IMG/VR virus record: IMGVR_UViG_3300046642_000155
Coordinates: 1-34,442 of that record
Length of the DNA stretch: 34,442 bases
Source: a virus
Direction: 5' to 3' (one strand)
Shown here: positions 7,673 to 17,108 of the stretch, piece by piece
Layout: the number at the start of each line of letters is the position of its first letter
Numbering within the stretch: position 1 is the stretch's first letter
Translations under genes and position numbers: made by a program
Notes under the pieces: model-generated
Told to the model about the DNA's origin: nothing
The model's database searches: none
The model's input: only the letters and a program-made list of their open reading frames with translations

Positions 7673-10600
7673 ATGACCGTGGGTGCTCTGCCTCCGGTAT
7701 TCATCGAGTTTCTCGGCAAGTCAACCGGCTTCATGGCCACCGCGCGGGGTGTCAAGACTGAACTTGGCACCGTTCAGCGCGAAGGTGGCAGCAACATGGC
7801 CAAGCTTGGCGCCGTGTCCAAGGCTGCGTTGCTCGGTATTGGTGTGGCCGCTGGTGTCGCTGCCGTCAAGACAGTGCACATGGCCGCTGACTTTCAAACC
7901 CAGATGACTCGTGTTCGCACGGGCGCTGGCGAAGCTGCAAAGAACATGGACCTTGTGTCCAACGGCGTACTCAACATGGCCGGAAAGGTCGGCGCCAGTA
8001 CCAAGGATCTGACGTCCGGCCTGTACATGGTTGAGTCCGCTGGCTTCCACGGGTCTGCGGCCCTGAAGGTGCTCGAAACCAGCGCCATGGGTGCCAAGGT
8101 TGGTGCCGCTGACCTTGCCACGGTTACGGATGCCACCACTACGGCGCTGAACGCGTACCACATGGGCGCTAAGGACGCTGTACCGGTCATGAACGCTTTG
8201 GTTGCGACTGAGGCTGAGGGCAAAACCAACATGGAAGCCCTAGCGGGCAGCATGGCGAGCATTCTCCCTGTGTCTTCGGCCGCGCACGTTGGCCTGAATG
8301 AGGTACTTGGCGCCATGGCGACCATGACCGCTCAGGGCACCAGCGCGGACGTTGCAGCCACCTACCTGCGCCAGACCATCGGGCAGTTGTCTAACCCTTC
8401 GGCCAAGGCTGCTGCCACCATGAAGGGTCTAGGGCTCAGCGCGGTTGATGTGTCCAAGGAGCTGGGTAAAAAGGGGCTGGCCGCCACGCTGGACACCCTA
8501 ACGAGCGCCATCAAGAACAAGATGGGCCCTGACGGTACGGTCCTTATCAGCACGCTGCAAAAGGCTTCGAAAAACTCGAAGGACTTCAACGGCGCGCTTC
8601 AGCATATGAGCGGCTCACAGAAGACGTACATTGGCGCGCTGGCCACCATGGTTGGCGGTACCAAGTCAATGATGGGTGCGCTTCAGCTCACTGGCTCGCA
8701 CATGTCCACCTTCAAGAAGAACGTTGCCGGTATCGCCGACCACGTGCACAAGGGTGGCAAGAGTATTGAGGGCTGGGCGGACGTTCAGAAGACCTTCAAT
8801 CAGCGCATGGCCGAAGCGAAGGGCGCAGTTGAAGCCGTTGGCATCAAGATTGGCCAAGTGCTTTTGCCGTACGCCACGAAGTTTGTTGGCTGGCTCGCGT
8901 CTAGCGTCACGTGGCTGACGAAGCACAAGACAGCCGTTTACGTGCTCGCTGGTGTCATTGGTGGCATCTTGACCATTGGTCTTGCTGCTGCTGCTGTAGC
9001 GGCATGGGACTTCACTGCCGCCATCCTGGCGAACCCCGTTACGTGGATCGTCGTCGGTGTCATGGCGCTGATTGCTGGCCTGGTGCTGCTCGTCATGAAG
9101 TGGAAGAGCGTTTGGGGATGGATCAAGAGTGACATTCCCGGAGTGGCCAACTTCCTGAAGGCAACTTGGCACGCTGTGCTTGGCTGGCTGTCGACTGCAT
9201 GGAACGCCACGATGAAGGTAATTCACGCGGTTGCCAAGTGGTTCAATGACAATGTCCTGAAGTGGGTCAACGACCGAATGAAGGACTTCTCTTCCTGGTG
9301 GAAGGGGCACAGCGCAGAGCTGAAGGGCACTTGGGATCTTCTCTGGAAGCAGATCAAGCTTATAGCCAATACCGTCTGGCAGTTCCTAAAGGTCGGAATC
9401 GGCGTACTGATGTCCGCCTTCAAGCTTGGCTGGGACGTCATCGTTGGCGTGGTAAAGACGGCGTGGGCGCTGATTTCCGGCGCGGTGCAGACCGGATACC
9501 ACCTGGTGATGAACATCATCGGAATCTTGATTGATGTTCTGACGGGCCATTGGTCTAAGGCGTGGTCGGATATCAAGAAGCTGGTTTCTCAGGCTTTCTC
9601 GGACATCATCAGCACCATCGGTAACACGGTGTCTAACTTTGGCTCGCTGCTGTACAACGCTGGCGCCGACTTGCTCAAGGGCTTGATCAACGGTGTGAAG
9701 TCGATGATTGGGGCCGTTGGCTCCGCCATCAGCAACGTTGGTTCCGGCATCCTGAACACGGCTAAGTCCGTGCTGGGCATCAACAGCCCCTCTCGCCGCA
9801 TGCGAGACGAAGTGGGTAAGTGGATTCCCCTAGGGCTCGCCGAGGGCATCAGGGCGCATTCTGGGGACGCTCACGCCGCCGTACGGGAAACCGCTAACGG
9901 CATGGTGACGTCATTCAGTGACGCGCTCGGTATCGCGTCGCCTTCGAAGGTGTTTCGCTCGCTGGGCATCTGGATTCACACGGGCCTAGAGCATGGCCTT
10001 ACTGGCTCGCGCAGCAAGGTTGACAGCGCCATCAAGCACACTGAGACGCTGCTCATACAGGCACGCAATCGCCTGGCTGACATGCTGGGCACGAAGGCCG
10101 CGAAGGGTTACAGCGGATGGATCAAGTCACACGAGAAGTCCATCACGCACCTTGAAGGCTACGTCAGCAAGGAAGGCAGGGCGCTCGATCGTCTCGCTGA
10201 CAAGCGTATTTCGATCGGAGTGCGCCTAAAGGCTGCTCAGAAGAACCTTGCGACCATCCAAAAGGAGTGGGGCAAGGTTCAGGCGGATGTTGCCAAGAAC
10301 ATCATGTCCAGCGCATCAGTCGTGACGTCGAGCCAGACTCCCGATATCGCGCTGACCGCTGACAATGTGCTCGACAACATGCGCGCGCAGGTGGCCGATG
10401 CGCAGGGCTTTGCAGGCAACCTTCAGGCACTCGCCAAGAAGGGTCTACGCGCTGACCTGATCAAGCAGATTGCCGATGCTGGCGTGTCCGGTGGCGGTGA
10501 GACTGCACGTGCTCTGGCTACGGCCAGCGGTGACCAGATCAAGCAGCTAAACGGCCTTCAGAAGTCGATGTCATCTGCCGCCAATGGTGTTGGCGCTGGC

Positions 10601-11050
10601 GTGGCTAACGGCATGTACGGGACTGGCATCAACGCTGCCAAGGGTCTGATCAAGGGACTTCAGTCCCAGGAAAAGGCCATTGACAAGCAGATGTTGAAGA
10701 TAGCCAAGTCCATGGAAACGCAGATCAAGAAGGCTTTGGGTATCCACTCGCCTTCGCGTCTCTTCCATGAGATTGGGCGATTCGTCGCGGCCGGTCTGGT
10801 GAACGGCATCGACGCTGGACACGGTGACGTGACTCGCGCTGCTGACCGCATGTCCGGGGCCGTTCTGTCGGGTACCAAGGTTCCCGCGCTGAGCGGTACT
10901 GCGAACAGTGCAGGCGGTCACACGGTGGTTGTGAACGTCCACGTTGAAGGCAGCGTGACAGCGGACCGAGACCTAGCGGACACCATCCAAAAGGTTATGG
11001 CTCGCCACGGTGCGCGCAACTCGCAAACCTGGGTGCCGTATCGACGCTAA
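7673..11050 (+). CDS. Tail tape measure protein
   Basis: At 1125 residues this is one of the two longest genes, as expected for the ruler that sets tail length. It starts at ATG 7673 behind AGGGAGG. The N-terminal third is the helical TP901-type tape measure domain (AADFQTQMTRVRTGAGEAAK; ALVATEAEGKTNMEAL). A strongly hydrophobic segment at about residues 420-473 (VYVLAGVIGGILTIGLAAAA and VTWIVVGVMALIAGLVLLVM) could insert into the host membrane during DNA entry. Three repeats of the type LGI-x-SPS at about residues 699, 752 and 1022, each followed by an amphipathic GL-x-x-GI segment, are typical of these proteins. A hydrophilic coiled-coil lies between the second and third repeat. Confidence 0.93.
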   Translation: MTVGALPPVFIEFLGKSTGFMATARGVKTELGTVQREGGSNMAKLGAVSKAALLGIGVAAGVAAVKTVHMAADFQTQMTRVRTGAGEAAKNMDLVSNGVLNMAGKVGASTKDLTSGLYMVESAGFHGSAALKVLETSAMGAKVGAADLATVTDATTTALNAYHMGAKDAVPVMNALVATEAEGKTNMEALAGSMASILPVSSAAHVGLNEVLGAMATMTAQGTSADVAATYLRQTIGQLSNPSAKAAATMKGLGLSAVDVSKELGKKGLAATLDTLTSAIKNKMGPDGTVLISTLQKASKNSKDFNGALQHMSGSQKTYIGALATMVGGTKSMMGALQLTGSHMSTFKKNVAGIADHVHKGGKSIEGWADVQKTFNQRMAEAKGAVEAVGIKIGQVLLPYATKFVGWLASSVTWLTKHKTAVYVLAGVIGGILTIGLAAAAVAAWDFTAAILANPVTWIVVGVMALIAGLVLLVMKWKSVWGWIKSDIPGVANFLKATWHAVLGWLSTAWNATMKVIHAVAKWFNDNVLKWVNDRMKDFSSWWKGHSAELKGTWDLLWKQIKLIANTVWQFLKVGIGVLMSAFKLGWDVIVGVVKTAWALISGAVQTGYHLVMNIIGILIDVLTGHWSKAWSDIKKLVSQAFSDIISTIGNTVSNFGSLLYNAGADLLKGLINGVKSMIGAVGSAISNVGSGILNTAKSVLGINSPSRRMRDEVGKWIPLGLAEGIRAHSGDAHAAVRETANGMVTSFSDALGIASPSKVFRSLGIWIHTGLEHGLTGSRSKVDSAIKHTETLLIQARNRLADMLGTKAAKGYSGWIKSHEKSITHLEGYVSKEGRALDRLADKRISIGVRLKAAQKNLATIQKEWGKVQADVAKNIMSSASVVTSSQTPDIALTADNVLDNMRAQVADAQGFAGNLQALAKKGLRADLIKQIADAGVSGGGETARALATASGDQIKQLNGLQKSMSSAANGVGAGVANGMYGTGINAAKGLIKGLQSQEKAIDKQMLKIAKSMETQIKKALGIHSPSRLFHEIGRFVAAGLVNGIDAGHGDVTRAADRMSGAVLSGTKVPALSGTANSAGGHTVVVNVHVEGSVTADRDLADTIQKVMARHGARNSQTWVPYRR

Positions 11051-11053
11051 AAG

Positions 11054-11092
11054 GTGGGGGGTCACATACGGATTTCCGTACGTGACCCCCCT
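11054..11092 (+). repeat. Palindromic repeat copy 4 in a long hairpin after the tape measure gene
   Basis: The 22-bp palindrome (11063-11084) uses the CACA variant of the left arm. Its flanks GGGGGT and ACCCCC are exactly complementary, so the whole unit can fold as a stem of 17 bp with a single A-C mismatch. It sits between the tape measure stop and the next start, and is followed by only two T residues, so intrinsic termination would be weak. Confidence 0.8.
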
Positions 11093-11110
11093 TGAGCTGA
11101 AGGTGTTCAA

Positions 11111-14100
11111 GTGACAATCTCCGCAATCGGCAGCATGGCGCAGGCGCACGGTACTGCCGTTACCACGCTGAACGTTGGCGCCCCCGCTACGGGTCATACG
11201 CTGGTGCTCGTCGTACGGGCGTCCACTACCGCTGTGACTGCAACTGCCGTTTCCGGTGGCTTGGTTAGCACCTGGTCCAACGCAACCGGCTTCACTGACG
11301 CGCTTACTGGCTCGCGTATAGACATCTTTTACGGCACGGTCACTGGCTCAGGCTCCGCCACGGCTACTGTGACGTTCAGCGGGTCCGTTGCAGGCGTCAG
11401 CACTGAGATATGCACGCAGGAATTCGCCTCTTCCGTTCCTAACACTGCCTGGCTGATTGGCGCCGCTGGTGCCAAGAACAATGGCACTGGAACGACCCTG
11501 ACTCTCCCCACTCTTACCGCTGGGATCAGCGGACAGCTTTACTTCGGTTACGCCTTCGTGGCGAACAACTCGATTGCTGGCGCTACTCCGGGGTTCACGT
11601 ACAACGTGACTACGGCCGGAAACCTTGTTGCCTTCAACCCTGCCGCCAACGGGCCTACTTCTCCGACTGCTGCGCAGAGCCCTTCGGGTAACTGGACAAC
11701 GGTTGGTGTGGTCCTGGGCGAAGTCACCCCGGCCCCTGCCCCCGGCCTGAACCAGAATTTCCCGCAGATGGAATACGGGTGGGGTCCGATCTGGAATGCC
11801 AACGCGGGTGATGTTCCGCTCGACCGCTATGTCAACGTGACTCCGCGCTCGTACGGCACGGCCGGATCTTCGCGCGGGCGCCAGTACGAGACTGACCAGG
11901 TGCAGGCTGGAACCCTCTCGATGTCGCTCAGCAGCACTGACGGCGCACTCGACCCCAACAACGCGTCTGGTCCGTACGCTGGCCACATCTGGCCGTACCA
12001 GCCTTACCGCATGCGTGCACAGTGGCCACCTACGGCCAACCTGCTTGACCCTGTCACGGCCAACGGTGGCGATGGTCTGGCGGCGGGCAACCTAGACAAC
12101 AGCGGTAGCGGGCAGGACATCTTTTCGCAGACCGACCCTGGCCCTGGTCAGATTGTGGCCAGTAACAGCGCGTACAACGGCAGCAACGTCTTTCAGTTCA
12201 ACGTGCCTGCCGCTTCGGCCGTTGGCGCCCGTATCGGGTACACCCCGCATTCCGCTGTGGTTCCTGGTCAGACGTACACCATGACGATGCGCGTGCGGAA
12301 CGTCACGGATTCCACCAGCCTTGATGTGAAGCCCTTCGTTGGGTGGTACGGTCCTCCGCCTGTCAGCGCCCCTTCTACGTACGTCTACGGCGCCACGGTG
12401 ACGCTCACAGGGTCGTCAACCGCAACCGGCTGGACCACGGTCACAGTCACCGCTACAGCGCCAAGTAACCCGTACGGCATGGGTGTTGGTCTGGCCGTAG
12501 CTACGACTGCTGCCGCCACTTGCAACGTGCAGGTTGATGGCTGGCAGCTAGAGCGGGGCGCCGTTGCCAGCGCCTTCGTGTCTCCGGGCACCTGGTACCC
12601 CATGTACGGCGGTTTCGTTGAGCGCTGGCCCCAAACCTGGGACCTTGACGGAACGTACGGCCTGGTGACCCCTACGGCCGTTGATGCCTTCGCGCTGCTT
12701 TCTCAGCGACAGTTGCGCGACCCGCTGACCGAGGAAATCAACCTTCGTTCGCCCAACTTCCTGTACACGCTGGGTGATCCGGCGCTGTCCACCACGTTCA
12801 CGGACACGGCCGGTAAGAATCCTGCTGCGCCCTACGCCGCAGGCAAGTACGGGGGTGGCTCGATTGCCTCAGGTGTCAGCATCAGCGCTGCCACTACCGC
12901 AGGCGTTTACACCGGTTCGAACAACTCGGTTGTCACCATCAGCAACAACCAGCCTGGTACCAACACGGTTGGCCCTGCCACGTTCATCAGCCTGTCTAAG
13001 GCTGGCATCAAGGGGCCGCAGACTGCTAACACCTGGTCACGCCTGATTGCGTTCAAGTACACCGGTCCGACTCCCACGTCTGCCGCGTACATCTGGACTG
13101 CGTTTGATGGCCAGCGCGCGAACAACCTTCCCGCTGGTTCGCGTATCGGATTCCGTATCGACACGTCCGGGCGCTTCGTGGTCGACCTTGCTGGGCCTAG
13201 TGGCAACGTGGTTGCGTATATGCCCTTGTCCGGTGGGTCTGGCGTGAACGTCGTTGACGGGAATTGGCACATCGGGGGCATCTCGATGAACGCCACTACC
13301 GGTGACGTTTACGCGACTGTCGACGGGAACACGTCGTACTGGTCCGCCCAGGGCGCCAACAATCCGGTTGGGTGTGTCTCTGACTCGCTCGGAGGCTGGG
13401 TTGATCCCACGGTCGGAAACGGCACAGCATGGAACTACAAGGGTGATCTGTCGTACGCGATGGAATTCCCTTCCGCGCTGACGTCCTCCGATTTCGGCGC
13501 CATCTACGGTGCTTGGAAGAATGCATTTACGGGTGACTCGTCGGATACCCGTTACATGCGAATTCTGGTCTATGCCGGTTACAGCGGGCCCCGGAACCTG
13601 CAAGCGGGCATGACTACCAGCATGGGGCCGATGGTCACTGAAGGGCAGGATGCGCTAAGCGCCCTGAATGAGGTAGTCACTACGGAGAATGGCGAACACT
13701 TCGTAGACCGTGCAGGCGTGATCACCTTCCGTTCGCGCGCTGCCCGGTACAACTCGACAACCCCTGTGTACACCTTCGGTGAGCGCACAGACTTGGGCGA
13801 ACTCCCGTATGACACTGTCGAACTGGACTACGACCCCACACACCTGGGGAACCTGGTCACAGTCACACAGAAGAACACGGGGCAGACCTTCACGGCCGTT
13901 GACGCCACGTCGCAGGCGAACTACTTCCCGCGCACCATCACGCGCACGGTCGACACCACGTCAGCGCTCGAAGCCCAGGATGCTGCAAGCTATCTGATGG
14001 GTCGCTACAGGAACCCTCTTCCGCGCGTGAGCAAGCTAGAGCTGAGCCCTTCCAGCAATCCGGGATTGTGGGCAGCGTGTCTCTCGCTGGAATTGGGCAC

Positions 14101-14593
14101 CCGCGTGCGGATCATGCGTCGACCGCTTGGCGCCCCTGCCATTCAGATTGACGCGTTCGTTGAGCAAATTCAGTGGAGTGTGACGGACAAGGGCACTGCC
14201 ACTGTGTCGCTGCAATGCTCACCGGTCGACCCTCAGCCTTACGCCGAATTCGCCGCTTGGCGTACGACGCTGGGCGCTGATGTCGCTGCGGGTGCAGCCA
14301 CGATCACTGTCAAGGCACCTGCATTCGACAGCGTGAATCCGCTCGCTGCACAGATCACCCCTGGGCAACAGCTCGTCGTGGGTCAGGGTGGCGTGGTTCC
14401 GGAAACCATGACAGTACTGTCTGTGTCCAACACGGGTACCAACTGGACTACGGGAACCATCACCTTCACTGCCAACCTGGCGCACAACCACACGAATGGG
14501 TTCGCCATCGGTGAACCTTTGCCGTCCGGCGTAAGTGACGTGAGCACCTACGACAGCTTGTCTGTCTTCGATTCCGTCGCGTTTTCGTACTAG
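11111..14593 (+). CDS. Large tail/baseplate protein with CBM-like and LamG-like domains
   Basis: The 1160-residue protein starts at GTG 11111 behind GAAGG. Residues 1-210 are Ser/Thr/Gly-rich beta sequence. Residues 215-310 contain MEYGWGPIWN and QVQAGTLSMSLSSTDGALDP, a pattern of actinophage minor tail proteins. Residues about 343-490 look like a CBM4/9-type carbohydrate-binding module (GQTYTMTMRVRNVTDSTSLD ... VQVDGWQLERG). Residues about 556-810 look like a LamG/concanavalin fold (FRIDTSGRFVVDLAGP ... DGNWHIGGISMNATTGDVYA). Residues about 830-1045, with ENGEHFVDRAGVITFRSRAA, resemble gp37-type baseplate proteins. It probably forms the tail tip and binds cell-surface glycans. Domain limits are by eye. 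Confidence 0.8.
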   Translation: MTISAIGSMAQAHGTAVTTLNVGAPATGHTLVLVVRASTTAVTATAVSGGLVSTWSNATGFTDALTGSRIDIFYGTVTGSGSATATVTFSGSVAGVSTEICTQEFASSVPNTAWLIGAAGAKNNGTGTTLTLPTLTAGISGQLYFGYAFVANNSIAGATPGFTYNVTTAGNLVAFNPAANGPTSPTAAQSPSGNWTTVGVVLGEVTPAPAPGLNQNFPQMEYGWGPIWNANAGDVPLDRYVNVTPRSYGTAGSSRGRQYETDQVQAGTLSMSLSSTDGALDPNNASGPYAGHIWPYQPYRMRAQWPPTANLLDPVTANGGDGLAAGNLDNSGSGQDIFSQTDPGPGQIVASNSAYNGSNVFQFNVPAASAVGARIGYTPHSAVVPGQTYTMTMRVRNVTDSTSLDVKPFVGWYGPPPVSAPSTYVYGATVTLTGSSTATGWTTVTVTATAPSNPYGMGVGLAVATTAAATCNVQVDGWQLERGAVASAFVSPGTWYPMYGGFVERWPQTWDLDGTYGLVTPTAVDAFALLSQRQLRDPLTEEINLRSPNFLYTLGDPALSTTFTDTAGKNPAAPYAAGKYGGGSIASGVSISAATTAGVYTGSNNSVVTISNNQPGTNTVGPATFISLSKAGIKGPQTANTWSRLIAFKYTGPTPTSAAYIWTAFDGQRANNLPAGSRIGFRIDTSGRFVVDLAGPSGNVVAYMPLSGGSGVNVVDGNWHIGGISMNATTGDVYATVDGNTSYWSAQGANNPVGCVSDSLGGWVDPTVGNGTAWNYKGDLSYAMEFPSALTSSDFGAIYGAWKNAFTGDSSDTRYMRILVYAGYSGPRNLQAGMTTSMGPMVTEGQDALSALNEVVTTENGEHFVDRAGVITFRSRAARYNSTTPVYTFGERTDLGELPYDTVELDYDPTHLGNLVTVTQKNTGQTFTAVDATSQANYFPRTITRTVDTTSALEAQDAASYLMGRYRNPLPRVSKLELSPSSNPGLWAACLSLELGTRVRIMRRPLGAPAIQIDAFVEQIQWSVTDKGTATVSLQCSPVDPQPYAEFAAWRTTLGADVAAGAATITVKAPAFDSVNPLAAQITPGQQLVVGQGGVVPETMTVLSVSNTGTNWTTGTITFTANLAHNHTNGFAIGEPLPSGVSDVSTYDSLSVFDSVAFSY

Positions 14594-14597
14594 TAAT

Positions 14598-14640
14598 GGG
14601 GCCGGGGTCACCTACGGATATCCGTACGTGGTCCCGGCTT
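14598..14640 (+). repeat. Palindromic repeat copy 5 in a hairpin after the tail-tip gene
   Basis: The 22-bp unit is 14609-14630 with the perfect core TACGGATATCCGTA. GCCGGGGT on the left and GTCCCGGC on the right continue the dyad, giving a long GC-rich potential RNA stem. It separates the 1160-residue tail gene from the fibre gene. Confidence 0.75.
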
Positions 14641-14650
14641 CGGAGGACCC

Positions 14651-15187
14651 ATGACCAACCTTCCTGTCCCTACGCCTAGCACTGCTGCCGCAGGCAACTT
14701 CCTGACGTCAGCGCTGTGGAACGCGCAGGTACGCGATGCAGTCAACTTCCTTCTAAACCCGCCCATGTTCTACGGCTACGCCACAACTGGTGTCGCCATT
14801 ACGGCTGGTGGCTACTCCGCCATCGGCCTGGACACCGAAATCACGGACAACTACGGCGGACACTCGACCACCACCAACACCAGCCGCTATGTGTGTCAGT
14901 TGGCTGGCTTCTATGAAGTTGGCGGCAGCGCATCCCTTCCGGCTTCGGCCAACACTTCAACCGCCCTCATGGCAGCGCACATCAGCAAGAACGGCGTTGA
15001 AATCCCGCCCTCTCGCCTTGAAGTTCCGCAGATGGCAAACCACTACAACGGCTCCGCCATTCCTACCGCTGGCGTTCAGCTCAACGTGGGCGACTACATC
15101 GAGTTGTACGTCGACTGTGACACGAACGCGACTACCGCTGGTGGCGGTCCCTGGTGCTCGCTGTACGTCAAATTCCTACACCCGTAA
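14651..15187 (+). CDS. Tail fibre protein with C1q-like domain
   Basis: The 178-residue protein begins at ATG 14651 after CGGAGGA. Residues 1-35 form a short helical lead (GNFLTSALWNAQVRDAVNFL) found at the start of many actinophage fibre or adhesin proteins. Residues 40-178 read as a C1q/TNF-like jelly roll: GYSAIGLDTEITDNYGGHST, RYVCQLAGFYEVGGSASLPA, then HISKNGVEI and VGDYIELYVDCD near the end. Such domains trimerise at fibre tips and bind host receptors. It follows the tail-tip gene and precedes the lysis genes, a normal place for a receptor-binding protein. Confidence 0.8.
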   Translation: MTNLPVPTPSTAAAGNFLTSALWNAQVRDAVNFLLNPPMFYGYATTGVAITAGGYSAIGLDTEITDNYGGHSTTTNTSRYVCQLAGFYEVGGSASLPASANTSTALMAAHISKNGVEIPPSRLEVPQMANHYNGSAIPTAGVQLNVGDYIELYVDCDTNATTAGGGPWCSLYVKFLHP

Positions 15188-15196
15188 GGGGCAGAA

Positions 15197-15442
15197 ATGC
15201 AGAACTCAGCTGGTACGCAGTATCACGTCTATCTTCAGTGCTCGAATGGCGAAATCGGCACCCTGGTTGTCAGCGACTTCATGGGTTTCGACGACGCTAA
15301 GGCCGCTGACTTCGTCCAGATGCTACGGGATTTCGCGTGGCCTTCCGGGGTGGGTTCGCTGTCGCTGAGCGCGAGCAAGACCTACCAGAGCACGGACACC
15401 TATACGTGCAACACGGCCAGCACTCCGCCCACCTTCAACTAA
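15197..15442 (+). CDS. Small orphan protein before endolysin
   Basis: The 81-residue protein starts at ATG 15197 just after the fibre stop, with a GGGGCAG ribosome-binding site. It is mixed alpha/beta: an N-terminal strand pair (QYHVYLQCSNGEIGTLVVSD) with the helix DDAKAADFVQMLRDFAW, then a Ser/Thr-rich tail. I do not recognise it. Between a fibre and an endolysin it may be a tail accessory protein or part of the lysis cassette. Confidence 0.65.
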   Translation: MQNSAGTQYHVYLQCSNGEIGTLVVSDFMGFDDAKAADFVQMLRDFAWPSGVGSLSLSASKTYQSTDTYTCNTASTPPTFN

Positions 15443-15452
15443 GGGAGACTCA

Positions 15453-16721
15453 ATGGCAGTTCTAGGCGTAGACGTTTCGAGCTATCAGCCCATTGCATTC
15501 GATACCAAGGGACTTGCGTTCGCCTTCGTCAAGGCCACTGAGGGCACTGGCTACACCAACCCTCGGTACAGCGGGCAGGTTGCGCACGCGCGTTCCGCTG
15601 GCCTGGTGGTCGGGCACTATCACTTCGGCAAGGCTGGCAACGGCGCTGCGCAGGCTGACTACTTCCTGAGCAAGCTATCGCTGAAGGCTGGCGATATCCT
15701 CGCGTTCGATTGGGAGGACTCTGGCGTAACCCAGGGCGAGCGAGACGCGTTCGTTTCCCGCGTAAAGGCGAAGGCGCCCGGTCACCGTGTGGTGCTGTAC
15801 TGCAACACCGATTTCTGGAAGAGCCGGGACAGCAACAACGGCGGTCCTATGGATGGACTTTGGATCGCTGACCCCAACCGCGCAGCCGGTAAGCCTGGCA
15901 TTCAGCACGCGTGGACGTTCCATCAGTACAGCTTCAGCGGCGGGATAGACAAGAACGTCGCCAACTTCAAGGACGCTGCCGCTCTGCGCGCCTGGGCCAT
16001 GCCTACTGCGCCGAAGGTTCCCGTTCCCGCGAAGCCTGCTCCCGCTGGTGGCCACGTCGCTGACGTGCTGCGCATCGCTAAGGGTGAGATCGGGTACCAC
16101 GAAGGCAAGGATGCTTCGGGCCACTGGAACAACATTCAGAAGTATTCGCCTGCCGTACCGGGTCTTGAGTGGTCGCAGGGCCAGGCATGGTGCGCCACGT
16201 TCGTTTCGTGGGTTGCGCTGAAGGCTGGCGTTGCGAACCTGTTTCCCCGCACTGCCTCTTGCGCTGACGCTGTTGCGTGGTTCAAGCAGGCTGGCCGGTT
16301 CAGCGCGTACCCCGCCATCGGTGCGCAGGTCTTCTACGGGCCTGGTGGTGGCTCGCACACTGGAATCGTTGTCGACTACGACGCTGACACCATCACGACC
16401 GTTGAAGGCAACACGAACAACAACGGCAGCGCTGAGGGCGATGGCGTGTACCTAAAGAAGCGCAACCGCCGTGACGTCAACACCTACGGTTACGGGTACC
16501 CCAAGTACGCCGAAGGCATCAAGTCTGCTGACCCTGCGTACGCGTCTCAGGCCCCCAAGCCTGCCCCTGCGCCCGTTCCGGTGAAGCCTGCCCCTGCGCC
16601 TGCGCCTGCCCCTAAGCCGGTCCCTGCGCCCGTTCCGGCGCCTGCACCTGCACCGACCATGGAGCAGCGTGTCAGCGCGCTAGAAACGGCCGTGAAGGCT
16701 CTTCAGTTGAAGGTCAAGTAA
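15453..16721 (+). CDS. Endolysin: GH25 muramidase plus CHAP amidase/peptidase
   Basis: The 422-residue protein has two catalytic domains. Residues 1-182 are GH25 (lysozyme M1 type): VDVSSYQ with Asp7, and the DWED box with Asp86 and Glu88, the usual acid pair. Residues 201-355 are a CHAP domain: Cys247 in WCATFVSWV, His302 in GSHTGIVV, and Glu318/Asn320 as third-residue candidates. A Pro-Ala-Lys low-complexity linker (about 366-400) leads to a short C-terminal coiled coil (MEQRVSALETAVKALQLKVK). It should cut both glycan strands and peptide bridges of the host wall. No signal peptide is visible, so it depends on the holins next door. Starts at ATG 15453 behind AAGGGAG. Confidence 0.92.
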   Translation: MAVLGVDVSSYQPIAFDTKGLAFAFVKATEGTGYTNPRYSGQVAHARSAGLVVGHYHFGKAGNGAAQADYFLSKLSLKAGDILAFDWEDSGVTQGERDAFVSRVKAKAPGHRVVLYCNTDFWKSRDSNNGGPMDGLWIADPNRAAGKPGIQHAWTFHQYSFSGGIDKNVANFKDAAALRAWAMPTAPKVPVPAKPAPAGGHVADVLRIAKGEIGYHEGKDASGHWNNIQKYSPAVPGLEWSQGQAWCATFVSWVALKAGVANLFPRTASCADAVAWFKQAGRFSAYPAIGAQVFYGPGGGSHTGIVVDYDADTITTVEGNTNNNGSAEGDGVYLKKRNRRDVNTYGYGYPKYAEGIKSADPAYASQAPKPAPAPVPVKPAPAPAPAPKPVPAPVPAPAPAPTMEQRVSALETAVKALQLKVK

Positions 16722-16726
16722 TCGTG

Positions 16727-16760
16727 CGGGCCGCTCACCCGATCCACTAAGGGTGGGCGG
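16727..16760 (+). promoter_or_regulatory. TCACCCGAT motif copy 1, within a hairpin before the holin gene
   Basis: 16727-16748 is a copy of the dispersed 22-bp motif (core TCACCCGATCCAC). In this copy CCGCTCACCC (16731-16740) can also pair with GGGTGGGCGG (16751-16760) to give a 10-bp stem with one G-U pair, so it may act as a terminator of the endolysin transcript, as a promoter element for the holin genes, or both. The holin start is 40 nt further on. Confidence 0.55.
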
Positions 16761-16788
16761 TCCGCCCTATCGCCAAAGGTGAAATTTA

Positions 16789-17106
16789 GTGAGCCTACTC
16801 GACGGATCGGGCCAGATGTCGCCGGACACGGCATGGACGATCGGCGCCATTGCCGTTTCGCTGATTACCACGGGTCCGGCGTATCTCGCTGCCCGTAAGT
16901 CACGTGGTGCAGCGCGGGAAGAGGGAGCGCTAACGCGTGACGCCGTTTCCAGCGCAATAGGTGAGCTTCACGGGCGCCTTGATGGCCTGCGCGATGACCT
17001 TTCCGAAGTCAGGGATTGGCAGGCAGCGCACACGACCGAACACGCCGTATCTGCGTTCCAGCATACAGACCCACACCCGCGCCTTGAGCGCAGAAACTTG
17101 GAGTGA
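16789..17106 (+). CDS. Holin-like protein with one membrane span and coiled coil
   Basis: The 105-residue protein starts at GTG 16789 behind AAAGG. Residues 14-35 (TAWTIGAIAVSLITTGPAYL) form one hydrophobic span, followed by a basic stop-transfer segment (AARKSRGAAREEG) and a coiled coil (SSAIGELHGRLDGLRDDLSE). This resembles DUF2746-type proteins found next to actinophage endolysins and considered holins. It could form the membrane lesion that releases the endolysin, or be a regulator of the second holin. It ends directly before the next gene. Confidence 0.7.
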   Translation: MSLLDGSGQMSPDTAWTIGAIAVSLITTGPAYLAARKSRGAAREEGALTRDAVSSAIGELHGRLDGLRDDLSEVRDWQAAHTTEHAVSAFQHTDPHPRLERRNLE

Positions 17107-17108
17107 GA

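Noticed and set aside
14790-15368. 192-residue plus-strand ORF overlapping the fibre gene
   Set aside because: The fibre frame has a good start, SD and C1q-like pattern, while this frame is Ser/Thr/Arg-rich without pattern and crosses two real genes.
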